64,000 nt of DNA from Panorpa germanica. Lineage: Eukaryota > Arthropoda > Insecta > Mecoptera > Panorpidae. This document shows, piece by piece, positions 1 to 9,595 of this stretch (position 1 is the stretch's first letter; each line of letters begins with the position of its first letter). The stretch covers positions 21,674,001 through 21,738,000 of the forward strand of contig OY783207.1 of the NCBI GenBank assembly GCA_963678705.1, in the 5' to 3' direction. Position numbers and translations under genes: made by a program. The notes under the pieces were generated by a model. It searched no databases. It was not told where the DNA came from and was given only the letters and a program-made list of their open reading frames with translations.

Positions 1-212
1 TGCCATGTGTTCGTTATTTATTTCAAAGACGTTCACAGTTGGTAATTATTAAAGCAACAAACCAATTTATAAAAAGTGAAAATAACTATTTTGACACATT
101 TCCATTCTGACATTGAAATATTAAAAAACTAAAATAGGTGTACTAAAATACATCATGATGTAAATATTTTTATAGATAGTATTTTTGTGATAAAGTTGTA
201 ACATCGTTGATT

Positions 213-1280
213 ATGGAACAAAAAGAGAGCATTCTAAATAAATTTCAAGACATAATGAATCAAGATGTACTTGGAGTGCAGGTACAAATAAATAAATGTT
301 CTTTGCATCTAATCAATAATGAATAATTAATTTATTTAATCTAGATTGCGATTTATTCTATTGCTGGATTTGGCTTGGCAGCATCGTTATATAAAATAAG
401 ACCCGTAAGTTACACAATTAAAGCAATTACGATAAAAATGTTGAAATTTGAGGAATCTGTTTTACTTTTTAGTTTAAAAAACTGGAAAATCCAAGCAAAA
501 TTCCAAAAAGAATACTGGAGTTACGACAACCTCAAAAAGGAGCTGTCTGTCGAATCGAACCTGATAAATTTCCATTGCTCTTAGTTGATCATTATCCATT
601 GATACGTCTACCGATAATCCACTCAAATTCAAAAGCTTTGCCAATAAAGGTGATTAGTGTTATTCATAAATAATACCAGGTTTTACAGATGTAAAAATTA
701 GTGCTATCATTATAGGTTCTTGGTGTCGATTTACGTAACAATGGAGTTAATTGGATGCAAAGTGTTTTGGCAGGAAACGAGGTTAATTTTGTGCCTTTTT
801 ATACAGAGAATAATAACGTCACATGCATTGTCAAAATGACAGAGAAAATCTATATAGATCAACCTAAGGTATGTTGGTAATGACATTTAGAAAGAAGTAA
901 AGTTATAATTAATCAGCTATCCCTCATAAATTGAACTATAAATTATTTGTTTAAAATAACTATTTCAACAGAAAAAGCCTGAATGCATTGATATTGGGGA
1001 ACGTCTCGTTCGCTTAGGACTAGCTACAGTTTCACCAGTAGATAACAGACTAATAACAGATAAGCTATATATAAAATATCGTAAATCATTACTCGCTGCT
1101 GAGGCCAGTGCAAAACAACGTCTAATGGGCTTTTGGAACGACAGCGATCCACCACCAACTATTCTGCAAAAGGTGCTTGCTTATTTACTTGAACAAGCTA
1201 AACAAATTCAATCTGCGCAGATGAAATATCTTAAGCAACTTATATCTAAACCCAAGCTCCTAAAAATATCATCGAATTAG
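213..1280 (+). CDS. C3orf33-like membrane protein with SNase-type fold
   Basis: Five exons: 213-281, 345-404, 473-649, 716-868 and 972-1280, all joined in phase 0 at GT/AG borders, giving 255 residues. Residues 24-40 form a short hydrophobic stretch (IAIYSIAGFGLAASLY), a probable N-terminal membrane anchor. The rest resembles animal C3orf33 proteins, whose core is related to the staphylococcal-nuclease fold: a basic strand region with VCRIEPDKFPLLLVDHYPL, then LGVDLRNNGVNWM, and the ERLVRLGLATV helix start near residue 160, followed by a Lys-rich C-terminal helix. I see no convincing SNase catalytic Arg/Glu set, so nuclease activity is not claimed. The biochemical role in insects is unknown to me. 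The start is the first ATG of the open first exon. A possible AATAAA lies near 1324. The family call is from memory of the human protein. Confidence 0.75.
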
Positions 1281-1730
1281 CATTGTGTATTATATTCTTA
1301 TAATTCTAGAGGAATTTGTATGGAATAAATGTTGGTGTTAGTTGAATGTATGTTTGAATTAATAACAAATTAATGATAGTAATGATAAAGATGTTATAAA
1401 CATTGACAAATATAAAACCATACAGTCCCATACAATGGGATTGCCATTTATTTATATAGTATTAAAGATTTTTAAAAAATTGTTCTAGTATGATTTTAGA
1501 AAAGTTATACTCCTCGGAAGTACTTATTTGTACTATGCTTGTTATTTTGAAATGATTTTCTTTTATATAAAACTTAGTAATAAAATATTTTTAACTCATA
1601 GAAATGTCTCTTATTTAAACTTATATTAAATATCTATTTTATCTTCTTCGAATTTATAGATAGATTGCAAAGTAATAGAATCTCTGATCTAGATTACTGG
1701 GTTTTAAGCGAAAGTGGTGGTTGTTTTTAC

Positions 1731-2262
1731 TAGTTTACTAGTAAAACAACTTTTCTACAGAATATGATAAACTTTAAATGTAATGTTAATAATATTGTCG
1801 TTAGTTTAATTCAGATTACAAAATTTCAAATATTTTGACCAGCTAGTTATTAACAATTAAAGTGCGCATATTTGACATTTCTACAAGATGTAAAAAGGCA
1901 TTGTTTAAATCTCAACAACAGTTCTACAGTTTTTTTTAAACTGATATATTGCAGAGAAATAAATTAGAAAAGTTTAAATTGTTTTACCAGGAAAAGATAT
2001 AAACGTTTAAAGTCGATATTCTTTTAAAACAGTATACGCGTATTAAATATAGCGATCGCTATTTGATAGTGTATTAGGTTGTCATGCTTTGCGCGCTTAG
2101 TTAAATATAAATTAATAAGATGGAACATACGTTAGCACACTATACTATACATAATAAGTACATTATTATATATGAGAACGTTTCTCAACGTGTGAATGTA
2201 TTTAGTCGGATATGTATATGAATGCTTGAAAACAGTAAAATACTATCCTATATGGAGTACAA
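1731..2262 (+). mobile_element. Degenerate MITE, AAGGTAGTTCACTAGT family
   Basis: Shares several blocks in order with the cleaner copy at 54311-54750: an ACTAGTAAAAC end, ATATTTTGACCAG, a run ending AAGTGCGCATATTT, CTGATATATTGCAGAG followed by AATAAATTAG, and AAAAGATATAAACG. The right terminal repeat is missing, so this is an old truncated copy. Confidence 0.6.
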
Positions 2263-2425
2263 CTACCTAAGCAAATATTTATTACGCAGATAACTAGTGG
2301 GAATATTAAATTATTTGAAAGTTATATAACTTGATTTTTAAATATATAATAGTGCATATTTTCGATCACTGATGGCCTCCCTCACACAAATGTTTGTATA
2401 AAGGCCCATTTGAACACTTTAGATC

Positions 2426-2620
2426 AAGGTATTCAAACTTTTGGAGTTTGTGGAGCACAGCATTAACGAGGATTAAAAAAAATGTCAATAATGTAAGTGC
2501 ATTGATTTATGTATGTCTTTACTTCCAATATTGCATATTGTATTTTTCATTGAATTTCATTTCCTAGTTTGGTACAAAAGAGTTCACGGACCATAGCTTG
2601 GGTATTTGACCAAAACCTAA
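2426..2620 (+). repeat. hAT-like MITE fragment
   Basis: Begins with ATTCAAACTTTTGGAGTTTGTGG and ends with a block containing GTTCACGGACCATAGCTTGGG. Both ends match, in order, the longer element at 53079-53645 (CCCCAAACTTTTAGAGCCC ... GTTCGTGGACCAGATG), so this is an internally deleted copy of that family. Confidence 0.5.
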
Positions 2621-2669
2621 ATATTGTCATATTTAAAATACATAATAATGCCTTTTTTTTGTTTGAATA

Positions 2670-2893
2670 CACTGTAAAAAAAATGCTTTAGGTGCCTTCT
2701 TAGACTGCGAAAGAAAATCGCGAGGAAAAAAAACGCATCGCAAAATTGTATCAAACTGTAGATTATTCCGAGCAATTTTTAAATCTGCAAAGTGCGTATT
2801 ATGTCCGTGCTATCTTCTTCGCAATGCAGCCTTAGTCTATGAAAGAGGCGTCAAAATACGAGCATTTTTTCGATCAATCTTTTTTTTACAGTG
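2670..2893. mobile_element. Mariner-like MITE with CACTGTAAAAAAAA ends
   Basis: The 224 bp element has perfect terminal inverted repeats, CACTGTAAAAAAAA at the left and TTTTTTTTACAGTG at the right, flanked on both sides by TA. A TA target-site duplication and this kind of end are typical of Tc1/mariner-mobilised MITEs. There is no coding capacity. Confidence 0.75.
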
Positions 2894-3985
2894 TACGTTA
2901 AATACTTGTAAAATAGATGGATAACTTAAGTATAATACTGTGAGATTATTACACAAATACATAGTTTGAATAAATATCAAAGTTAAATCTTAAAAGAAAG
3001 GTTTAGTAAAAAAAGAAAACTAAATGAGTGTTATAAAAACCAAAAAGTACACAACACACTGTTAAAATAAATAACTAATACAAATACATAAAAATAAAAT
3101 ATACTATTTATTTATTTAGATCTACTTATACATAAAAATAATATCGTAAGTAAACGAATTACCTTACAAAAATTAATATAATTTATTTTAAAACATAAAA
3201 TCCACCAAAAAAATTTAAAAACCAAATATAAAACAATGCCCTAAAAGAAAGTAGTTTTTATTAAAAGTTTATAAATAATTTACATAAAAACATAAATAAA
3301 TTATTTAAAAATGTATTAATTTATTTAAAAAATCAGTCAAAAATTACACTTTATTTATCAAAAGTTTAAATAATATACATTTCAATTTCTATGTTAAAGA
3401 GTATTTTTATTTAGTAATTATTTAAAATAAAATAATATAAAAGTTAACGTTAAATAATAATAATGCAAATAAAAAATGTCAAATATCTTATGAAATTAAT
3501 ATTTATAATTTCACAATTTTCGACTGAAATTTTCAATAAAATAAAAATTTATTTTTTAAATAAAAATTGTAGGCAATTTATCTGTCCAACACACAAGCAT
3601 TCACTGAACATTTACACTAATTGTGTACTTTTATTTTTTAATATTTTTTTCAGTATCATTTGAAATATATAAACGTATGTAAATATTGGTTACCTTGTGC
3701 ATTTTATTATTAAATATTTAGTATATAAACTTACTGGTTATAAAACTATTATTGTTATAAACTCTTTCACTTTAGAAAGAACAAAAGTATTCTTGTGTCG
3801 CCATTTTAAGATTTTATACGGCTTGTTAATTTTGTCAACAATAAAGCAGCAACTGCAAAACAAAAACTAATGAAATATGTTGAAATAATGTATCGTCCGT
3901 CGTAAGTAAATAGTATTGCACATACCCAGGTGTTTTTGAAGGTGTTGTTAATTGTATTTTTAAGTAGATACTCGGCATGGGCGGG

Positions 3986-5608
3986 TCAGAGCAGTGAACA
4001 ACGCGACAACCAGCTAGGCGGCTTCCGGTGGGGTTCTTGTGCTCTTAACATGTGTGCACCACCTTTCGGTGGATTACTTGCTTCCTGAATAACATAATCG
4101 TATATTAGACATTTTGAAGTGTAGTATATATCTAAGTAAACATTAAGCAAAACTAAAAACTCAAATATAATTTGTTATTTAAGCGAAAATTGAAAACAAA
4201 CATATAAACATTAAACAATATTTAAAGATTAGGCCAATATTGATTTCCTTAATTTTGCTTATGTTAGTCTTATATTATAGTCTACAGCAGAACACATTCA
4301 CATCATTCAAGCTACAACACGACTGATTTCAGATTTAATCTCAGAGATACCCATCAAGCGTTAAAACATTGTCACCTATCGATCTTACTGCAGTACGAAT
4401 CAGTAATCGAAATATTAAATTATTTATTTAGTTTAACATCTACAATAATTTAAAATTTAGAGATTACATTTTTGACTAACTAGTTCATTAACGCTTACAA
4501 TTTGTAACTATTTAAGCTAAAATTTAAAAAAAACCATTGTCTGATACGTTTGTTTTGTTCATTTTGTTTATCCTACAATACATTACTAAAAAAGTTGTTA
4601 TTTACATATCTATATATGTAAAAGAAAAAATCAATAACAAAAATGTTTTTTATTAGCTAACTAAAATACAAGCCACACTTGAAATAACAACGTTCGACAC
4701 ACTTTTAAAATTACAACAAAATTGTTTTTTTAAATAGCATGCAATTGGTTAATAAAAATTAGCAACTTTTTAATATTATGTAGCTATTTGATTACCTTCT
4801 GCAGATTGTTATCCGAAGAGAGCACAAGAAAGAAATAATTACGCAAAATTAAACAGGATTTAAATTGTTTATGAATGAAATGGAGAAAAATTATAAAATA
4901 TTATGTTTACAAAAAAAAAACGACTAATTAATCTATGTGTCGTAATATATAAAAATTTCAATTATAGAGGCTCTAATATGTAACTAATCAATATCTAACA
5001 ACGTTCAATTGCAATAATTTTAACTCTGCTTTATCTATCTGCTAACGTAACAATTTTAGTGAAATGTGTTCTCCTAATGTGTGATTTTATTTATTATGTA
5101 ATTAAAGAAATCGGAATAATAAGATTAGTGATAATCGCAGATAAAAGTCCGAGTACAGTCGAACCTTAAGTACATATCTATGTAACGCACACTTCATATA
5201 GTATAGTATTTTTTTCATGTAAGCTTTTATATATATATATACTAGCTGTCCCGGCCACGCGTTGCTGTGCCTAACGCTCTATATTACATTACATAGCGCC
5301 ATCTATTGAATATTTACTCAATCTAGTCAACAGATGTCGCCATCTTTTAAAATCGTTTGGAGCTAACAGATAATTAATAATTAATTGCAATAAGATAATA
5401 TTGCAATCATAAATTGAGATGTAAGCTATCCTATCTTTCAAGTTGGATCAAACTGCACACGGTGTACAAATTTGATTAAAATCGGTTAAGTAGTTTAGGA
5501 GTCCATCGCGGACAAACACGGACAAACAACGTGACACGTAATTTATATATATTAAGAAGAAGAAGATAAGATATATATATATACATATATATATCGTGAT
5601 ATTATTTG

Positions 5609-5685
<77 letters not shown>

Positions 5686-8330
5686 GCAAATAATATCACA
5701 CTGTTGAGAAATGTGGCAACGATGTCCACTGCAACGCAACAACTGTAACATATTAACGTATTTACCTCACATGTTAATGCGCGCAAAACATGACAACATA
5801 CTACATTTCCAAGTTGCGATAGTTATTCCTACTAACTGGTCAAAACAATCTAACAAGTAGCCAAAACTTTTCTGATATTTTTAAATCTGTATATCTGTAT
5901 GTCTTTTTTATATTTTATAGGCACGTTAAATATACTCATTTTATATAATAATATCTTGCTTCACAGCTGGTCAAAACTTTTGAAATTATGTAATTAAGTT
6001 AAGGACACTTATATTTAAATTTTATCACATTTTGTAGAGAAATGGTTGCACTAGTCAACTACCTTAAACACTAATAACTGGGTAATTAGTTTTTTAATTT
6101 ATTTCAGTATAAATAATAAAAACGAGAACAATAATTGCGTTACAAGTTTTATGAATCGATAAAATTGTAACTGGATATAATGAAGTTTGATTTAACACTG
6201 GGTAAAATCAAAGTTTAGAATGAATTATTACAAACATTCTCGTATAATTTAAAATATTTTCTATTCATCTTATTTATTTATAAGATTTGCAAATGATACT
6301 TATTTAGGAGACACAGTGGGTGAGAACATTGATGCTTGACGTTGACTACTGTCTTCGGGTTCGATCCCCGGACCAGATATATATATTTTCTGTGTTTGGT
6401 TGTGATCAACTTATATTGATTATGTACATACATAATCGTACACTTATTAGGCAGCGGTGTAGATAAGAATTATTTAATGTATCTATTCTTATAAGCATTA
6501 AATTATTAGAACTGAATGTTATAGCGTATCGACGTCAATGTTACAGAATTGTGATATTATATTACGATATTATATATTATAATAATATAATAACTATATA
6601 CCGAATCAATGTTCAAAATCTCTATATAATACAGACACAAACATTTTAAAGGTTTCAAATTACAAACCAGTAAGAGCACTACATTCTTTTTTCCTCTATT
6701 TTTCTTTCATTCGTATTGTGTGAAACAAAATTTTTCTATGTTTTTATTGGGTATCACAAATTAAATCAAGACAACAACATAATTGTATTAAAAAATGAAG
6801 ACGAAAAATAGAAGCGCGTCGTAGTGCAATTGTGTAACGAATGTGAACAAATTTTATATCGAAACCAGTAAATATTTCTATATAATATGATAATAATACT
6901 AAACGTACCAATTTCTTTTCCATTTTCGCTTTAATATCTCTCGCTAATGTAAAAAAGGCCTCTTCGACATTTAAACTCGTCTTGGCGGATGTTTCCATGA
7001 ATTTAATGCCATATTCAATAGCCAACTGTTCTCCTCGCTCTTTAGTTACCTAGGAAGTACAAACAGAGAGAGTTAATATATTGTATCATTTAATAAGAAA
7101 ATTTGTTACGTTTAGGTAATATAAAAATAAATAAGTACTCTCATATGGAAATATAGAGAACATTAGTAATGAATGAATAATAGAAACATTTATATTATAT
7201 TATACTGTTATCATTCTAGGAATAGATAGCAAATTAAATGAAAGGATATTAATCATGTCGTTTAACACAAATTTATCAAAATTAAATACTTTCAATTAAT
7301 TACAAAGTTATAGTATTATTAATATATAAATTAAGCATATTAAATATTTCCAGAAACCTGTCTTTTATCGTTTAATTCACATTTATTTCCAAGTAACATT
7401 TTTTCAACATCTGCAGATGCATTTTCCTCAATATTACGAATCCAATTTTTGATATTTTCAAAACTTTTGTCGTTTGTGACATCGTAGACGAGCATAATTC
7501 CCATTGCTCCACGATAGTATGCTGTCGTTATCGTGCGGAAACGTTCTTGACCTGCTGTGTCCCTATGGACCATAATAAATTTAATTAAATACATAACTAA
7601 TTTATGTATAAAAGTCAATTAATAATTACATTAACAGATATTTACCATATTTGTAATTTAATTTTCTTGCCGTCTAATTCAATGGTTCTTATTTTAAAGT
7701 CTATACCTATAAGCAACATATGAAAATTATAAATGAATTTAAATAAATTACGGAAGCGTTTTTTCTTGTAATATAATAAGAGTGACGTCATAGGGCGTTC
7801 ACATATCAATAAGCTTTTAAATAATTAATATGTATCAATCAGAATATCTGATAACCTCAATATTCATCACCCTCTTGAATTTAGACCTAATTTTTTAGTA
7901 AATCTGTTTCTCTTTCTAGACATGAATTTATGACGTTTACTACTACTTGTATGAATAATTTAAATAGTCTAACAAATTAATACTAAAATATTATTTAAGA
8001 AAATTACTCAAGTAAATATAATGAATGAGGTTCAATGGTAAATAGAATTTAAAAAATTAATTTGAATCTTCCATTTAAAACAATATCGAACAAACATAAA
8101 TTTTTTAAATTCTAAAAATGTAACCACCTTGACATAAAGATTTTGTGTAATCTATTAAAATGCCATGTGTAAAAAAATTGTATAAAAGATATAATAAAAT
8201 ACGTACCAATTGTTGAAATAAATGTCGTATTAAAAGCATCTTCACTAAATCTAAATAAAACACACGTTTTTCCAACTCCTGAATCTCCAATTAACAATAA
8301 TTTAAACAAATAATCATAAGTTTTTGCCAT
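3986..8330 (-). CDS. Rab8: Rab8 small GTPase
   Basis: Five exons on the minus strand: 8330-8207, 7706-7646, 7562-7358, 7049-6909 and 4084-3986; phases close to a 209-residue protein (mammalian Rab8 is 207). It directs exocytic traffic from the trans-Golgi/recycling compartments to the plasma membrane. Visible motifs are the P-loop GDSGVGKT (15-22), switch I Thr40, WDTAGQE (62-68) with Gln67, and ETSAK (149-153). The C-terminus, found 2.8 kb downstream of exon 4, is a hypervariable tail ending CSLL, a geranylgeranylation box. The N-terminus [18 protein letters not shown] is the Rab8 signature. Odd: the guanine-specificity motif is NKCE (121-124) rather than the canonical NKxD. The gene is divergent from ALG12 with about 1.27 kb between starts. 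Intron 4 (4085-6908) is filled with repeats. Confidence 0.95.
5244..5555 (+). repeat. Non-LTR retrotransposon 3' fragment, RTE-like
   Basis: Starts ACTAGCTGTCCCGGCCACGCG. It contains the phrase TTTGATTAAAATCGGTTAAG and ends GACAAACAACGTGACACG. Sequences of this form are a widespread arthropod 3' end of RTE-clade-like elements that repeats the 'AAATCGGTT...GTTT.GGAG' motif. No open reading frame survives. The clade call is from memory and only moderately secure. Confidence 0.5.
5596..5699. repeat. Palindrome enclosing a (TA)n microsatellite
   Basis: A perfect 17 bp arm GTGATATTATTTGCTAT (5596-5612) is followed by about 70 bp of TA dinucleotide repeat and then the exact reverse complement (5683-5699). 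The whole unit can form a cruciform. The minus-strand open frame of repeated Tyr-Ile over it is an artefact of the TA repeat. Confidence 0.85.
6305..6480 (+). mobile_element. tRNA-derived SINE, plus orientation
   Basis: Contains a pol III B-box-like GGTTCGATCCCCGG at about 6358-6371 with an A-box-like region 40-50 bp upstream. After it come GATTATGT...CATAATC and then GGCAGCGGTGT. The same order of blocks occurs in reverse orientation at 8560-8765, which makes a dispersed SINE more likely than a tRNA gene. No tRNA cloverleaf can be drawn. Confidence 0.6.
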
Positions 8331-8559
8331 CTTTACTGTATAGATATTTTTAGTATAATTTGGCAGATATGAGTAATACTAGAAATCCCTATCTCTTTGT
8401 TGTGATTACCAATATAAAGATATTAAATATCCCTTATAAAAAGGTATATTCACAATTTATTTATAAAAATATGCTTTTCAAATGGGGAGAACCCAAAATT
8501 AATAATGATTTTAAATTATGTACCGACAACGATGTTTCCGATGCTGGGTCTTATCACCA

Positions 8560-8765
8560 ACGACTTCCTACAATGTTAACATTATTTATAGTGTTGTTTA
8601 TATATGTGAACCACACCGCTGCCGTATAAGGTTTATGATTATGAGAACACATAATCAAATTAATTTTGGTAACAACTAAATCCAGTAAATATAGCACTAG
8701 GCCAGAGATCGAACCAGGAAACACAGCAGTCTATCATATAAAGGCTCATATCATTCAACCCATAT
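8560..8765 (-). mobile_element. tRNA-derived SINE, minus orientation
   Basis: On the minus strand it reads a tRNA-like head, GGTTCGATCTCTGG (B box), then TTGATTATGTGTTCTCATAATC, then TACGGCAGCGGTGTGG, the same block order as the copy at 6305-6480. It lies between the Rab8 and ALG12 starts. Confidence 0.6.
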
Positions 8766-8776
8766 TTTTTAAATTA

Positions 8777-9030
8777 CCCAGTAAACATTTTGAAGTCACT
8801 TTGACATCATATTGAAGATGCGTCATGATTTTTTTGTCATAAAAGAGTTTATTTATAGTTCAATTTCTCACATTTTTTCATATAAAATGTCTACTTTATC
8901 GGCTACAGATGGCGAAATTACTCCACCTGTCGGAATACAAATGAAGATAAAGTTGATGCGAACTATAATTGAAGTGAAATAGTGAGATAAACGTCACTAA
9001 ATAGTGCACTTCACCAAATTGTTTACTGGG
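8777..9030. mobile_element. 254 bp MITE with CCCAGTAAACA ends
   Basis: Terminal inverted repeats are CCCAGTAAACATTTTG at the left and CAAATTGTTTACTGGG at the right. A second copy in opposite orientation is at 33068-33306, and a fold-back relative at 45735-46366. A 31-codon open frame (from 8887, beginning MSTLSATDGEITPP) is shared with the second copy. It sits in the Rab8/ALG12 intergenic region. Confidence 0.8.
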
Positions 9031-9595
9031 TAGTTGAACTTTGGTCAAAATAATATTAGTCTATTTCTTAAAAGACGTCGGAAAAAAGTAATACAAAATA
9101 GTCTTATTTCATTAATAAGTAATTAATAGTATTTATTTCATTTAATATTGATTGGTTTCTGATAATATTTTATTTTTTGAAAGAAATTCGGCGGTCTCTA
9201 GTGAATTACACTGAAGGAATGAAAACTTACAAAAATGTGATTAAGATTAAAAGTGAAATGTGTAAGGTTTTTAAGCAGAAATTAGACGTAGCACAATAGC
9301 TATTTTAACTAAGCAATAATAAATAATAAAATAATTATCATCTCTATAATAATTAATAAAAGTAATAATGATTAACTCTTTAATTATTCATATTTATTGT
9401 GAATGATCTTTAACTCGTGTCATTCACAGATATGTTTTCTTGCTGTGTGCGTAAGTTTTTCAGGTTTGTGTCATAGATGAAATATAAATATGTATAATGA
9501 TGTACAAAATGTATATTTTAAGATCTCGGATATATAAATAAAACTATCAAAATAGTTATGTAAATGTCTAAATTAATCCCAAATCAATTGTTACC

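Larger units (their letters stand above)
1281..3985. other. Gene-free stretch between C3orf33-like gene and Rab8 3' end
   Basis: No coding exon was found. The part from 1281 to 2300 holds the C3orf33-like 3' flank and a degenerate copy of the AAGGTAGTTCACTAGT element. A hAT-like fragment (2426-2620) and a mariner-like MITE (2670-2893) follow. The segment 2900-3900 is very AT-rich, low-complexity DNA with no gene signal; it includes the 3' flank of Rab8, which is read from the other strand. Confidence 0.6.
5115..6065 (-). mobile_element. AAGGTAGTTCACTAGT-family element split by later insertions
   Basis: The right end (to 6065) reads GCACTAGTCAACTACCTT, the inverted terminal repeat of the family. 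It is preceded inward by blocks matching 54311 onward (TTTTGACCAGCTGTGAAGC on the minus strand). The left end (5115-5220) matches the opposite subterminal region of the 11398 and 52026 copies (AATCGCAG...AAAAGT...TTAAGTAC). Between the halves lie an RTE-like fragment and a palindrome around a TA tract, so the insertions are nested inside an older element, all within Rab8 intron 4. Confidence 0.6.

Noticed and set aside
2050..2075. ATAGCGATCGCTAT palindrome as an operator-like site
   Set aside because: Sits inside a degenerate MITE; no conservation or gene context supports a regulatory role.
5448..5786. 112-codon minus-strand frame with a long Tyr-Ile repeat
   Set aside because: It is translation of the TA microsatellite and flanking repeat DNA; no family resemblance.
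6307..6375. Possible tRNA gene with GGTTCGATCCCCGG
   Set aside because: No cloverleaf or anticodon stem can be drawn, and an inverted second copy with the same tail identifies a SINE.
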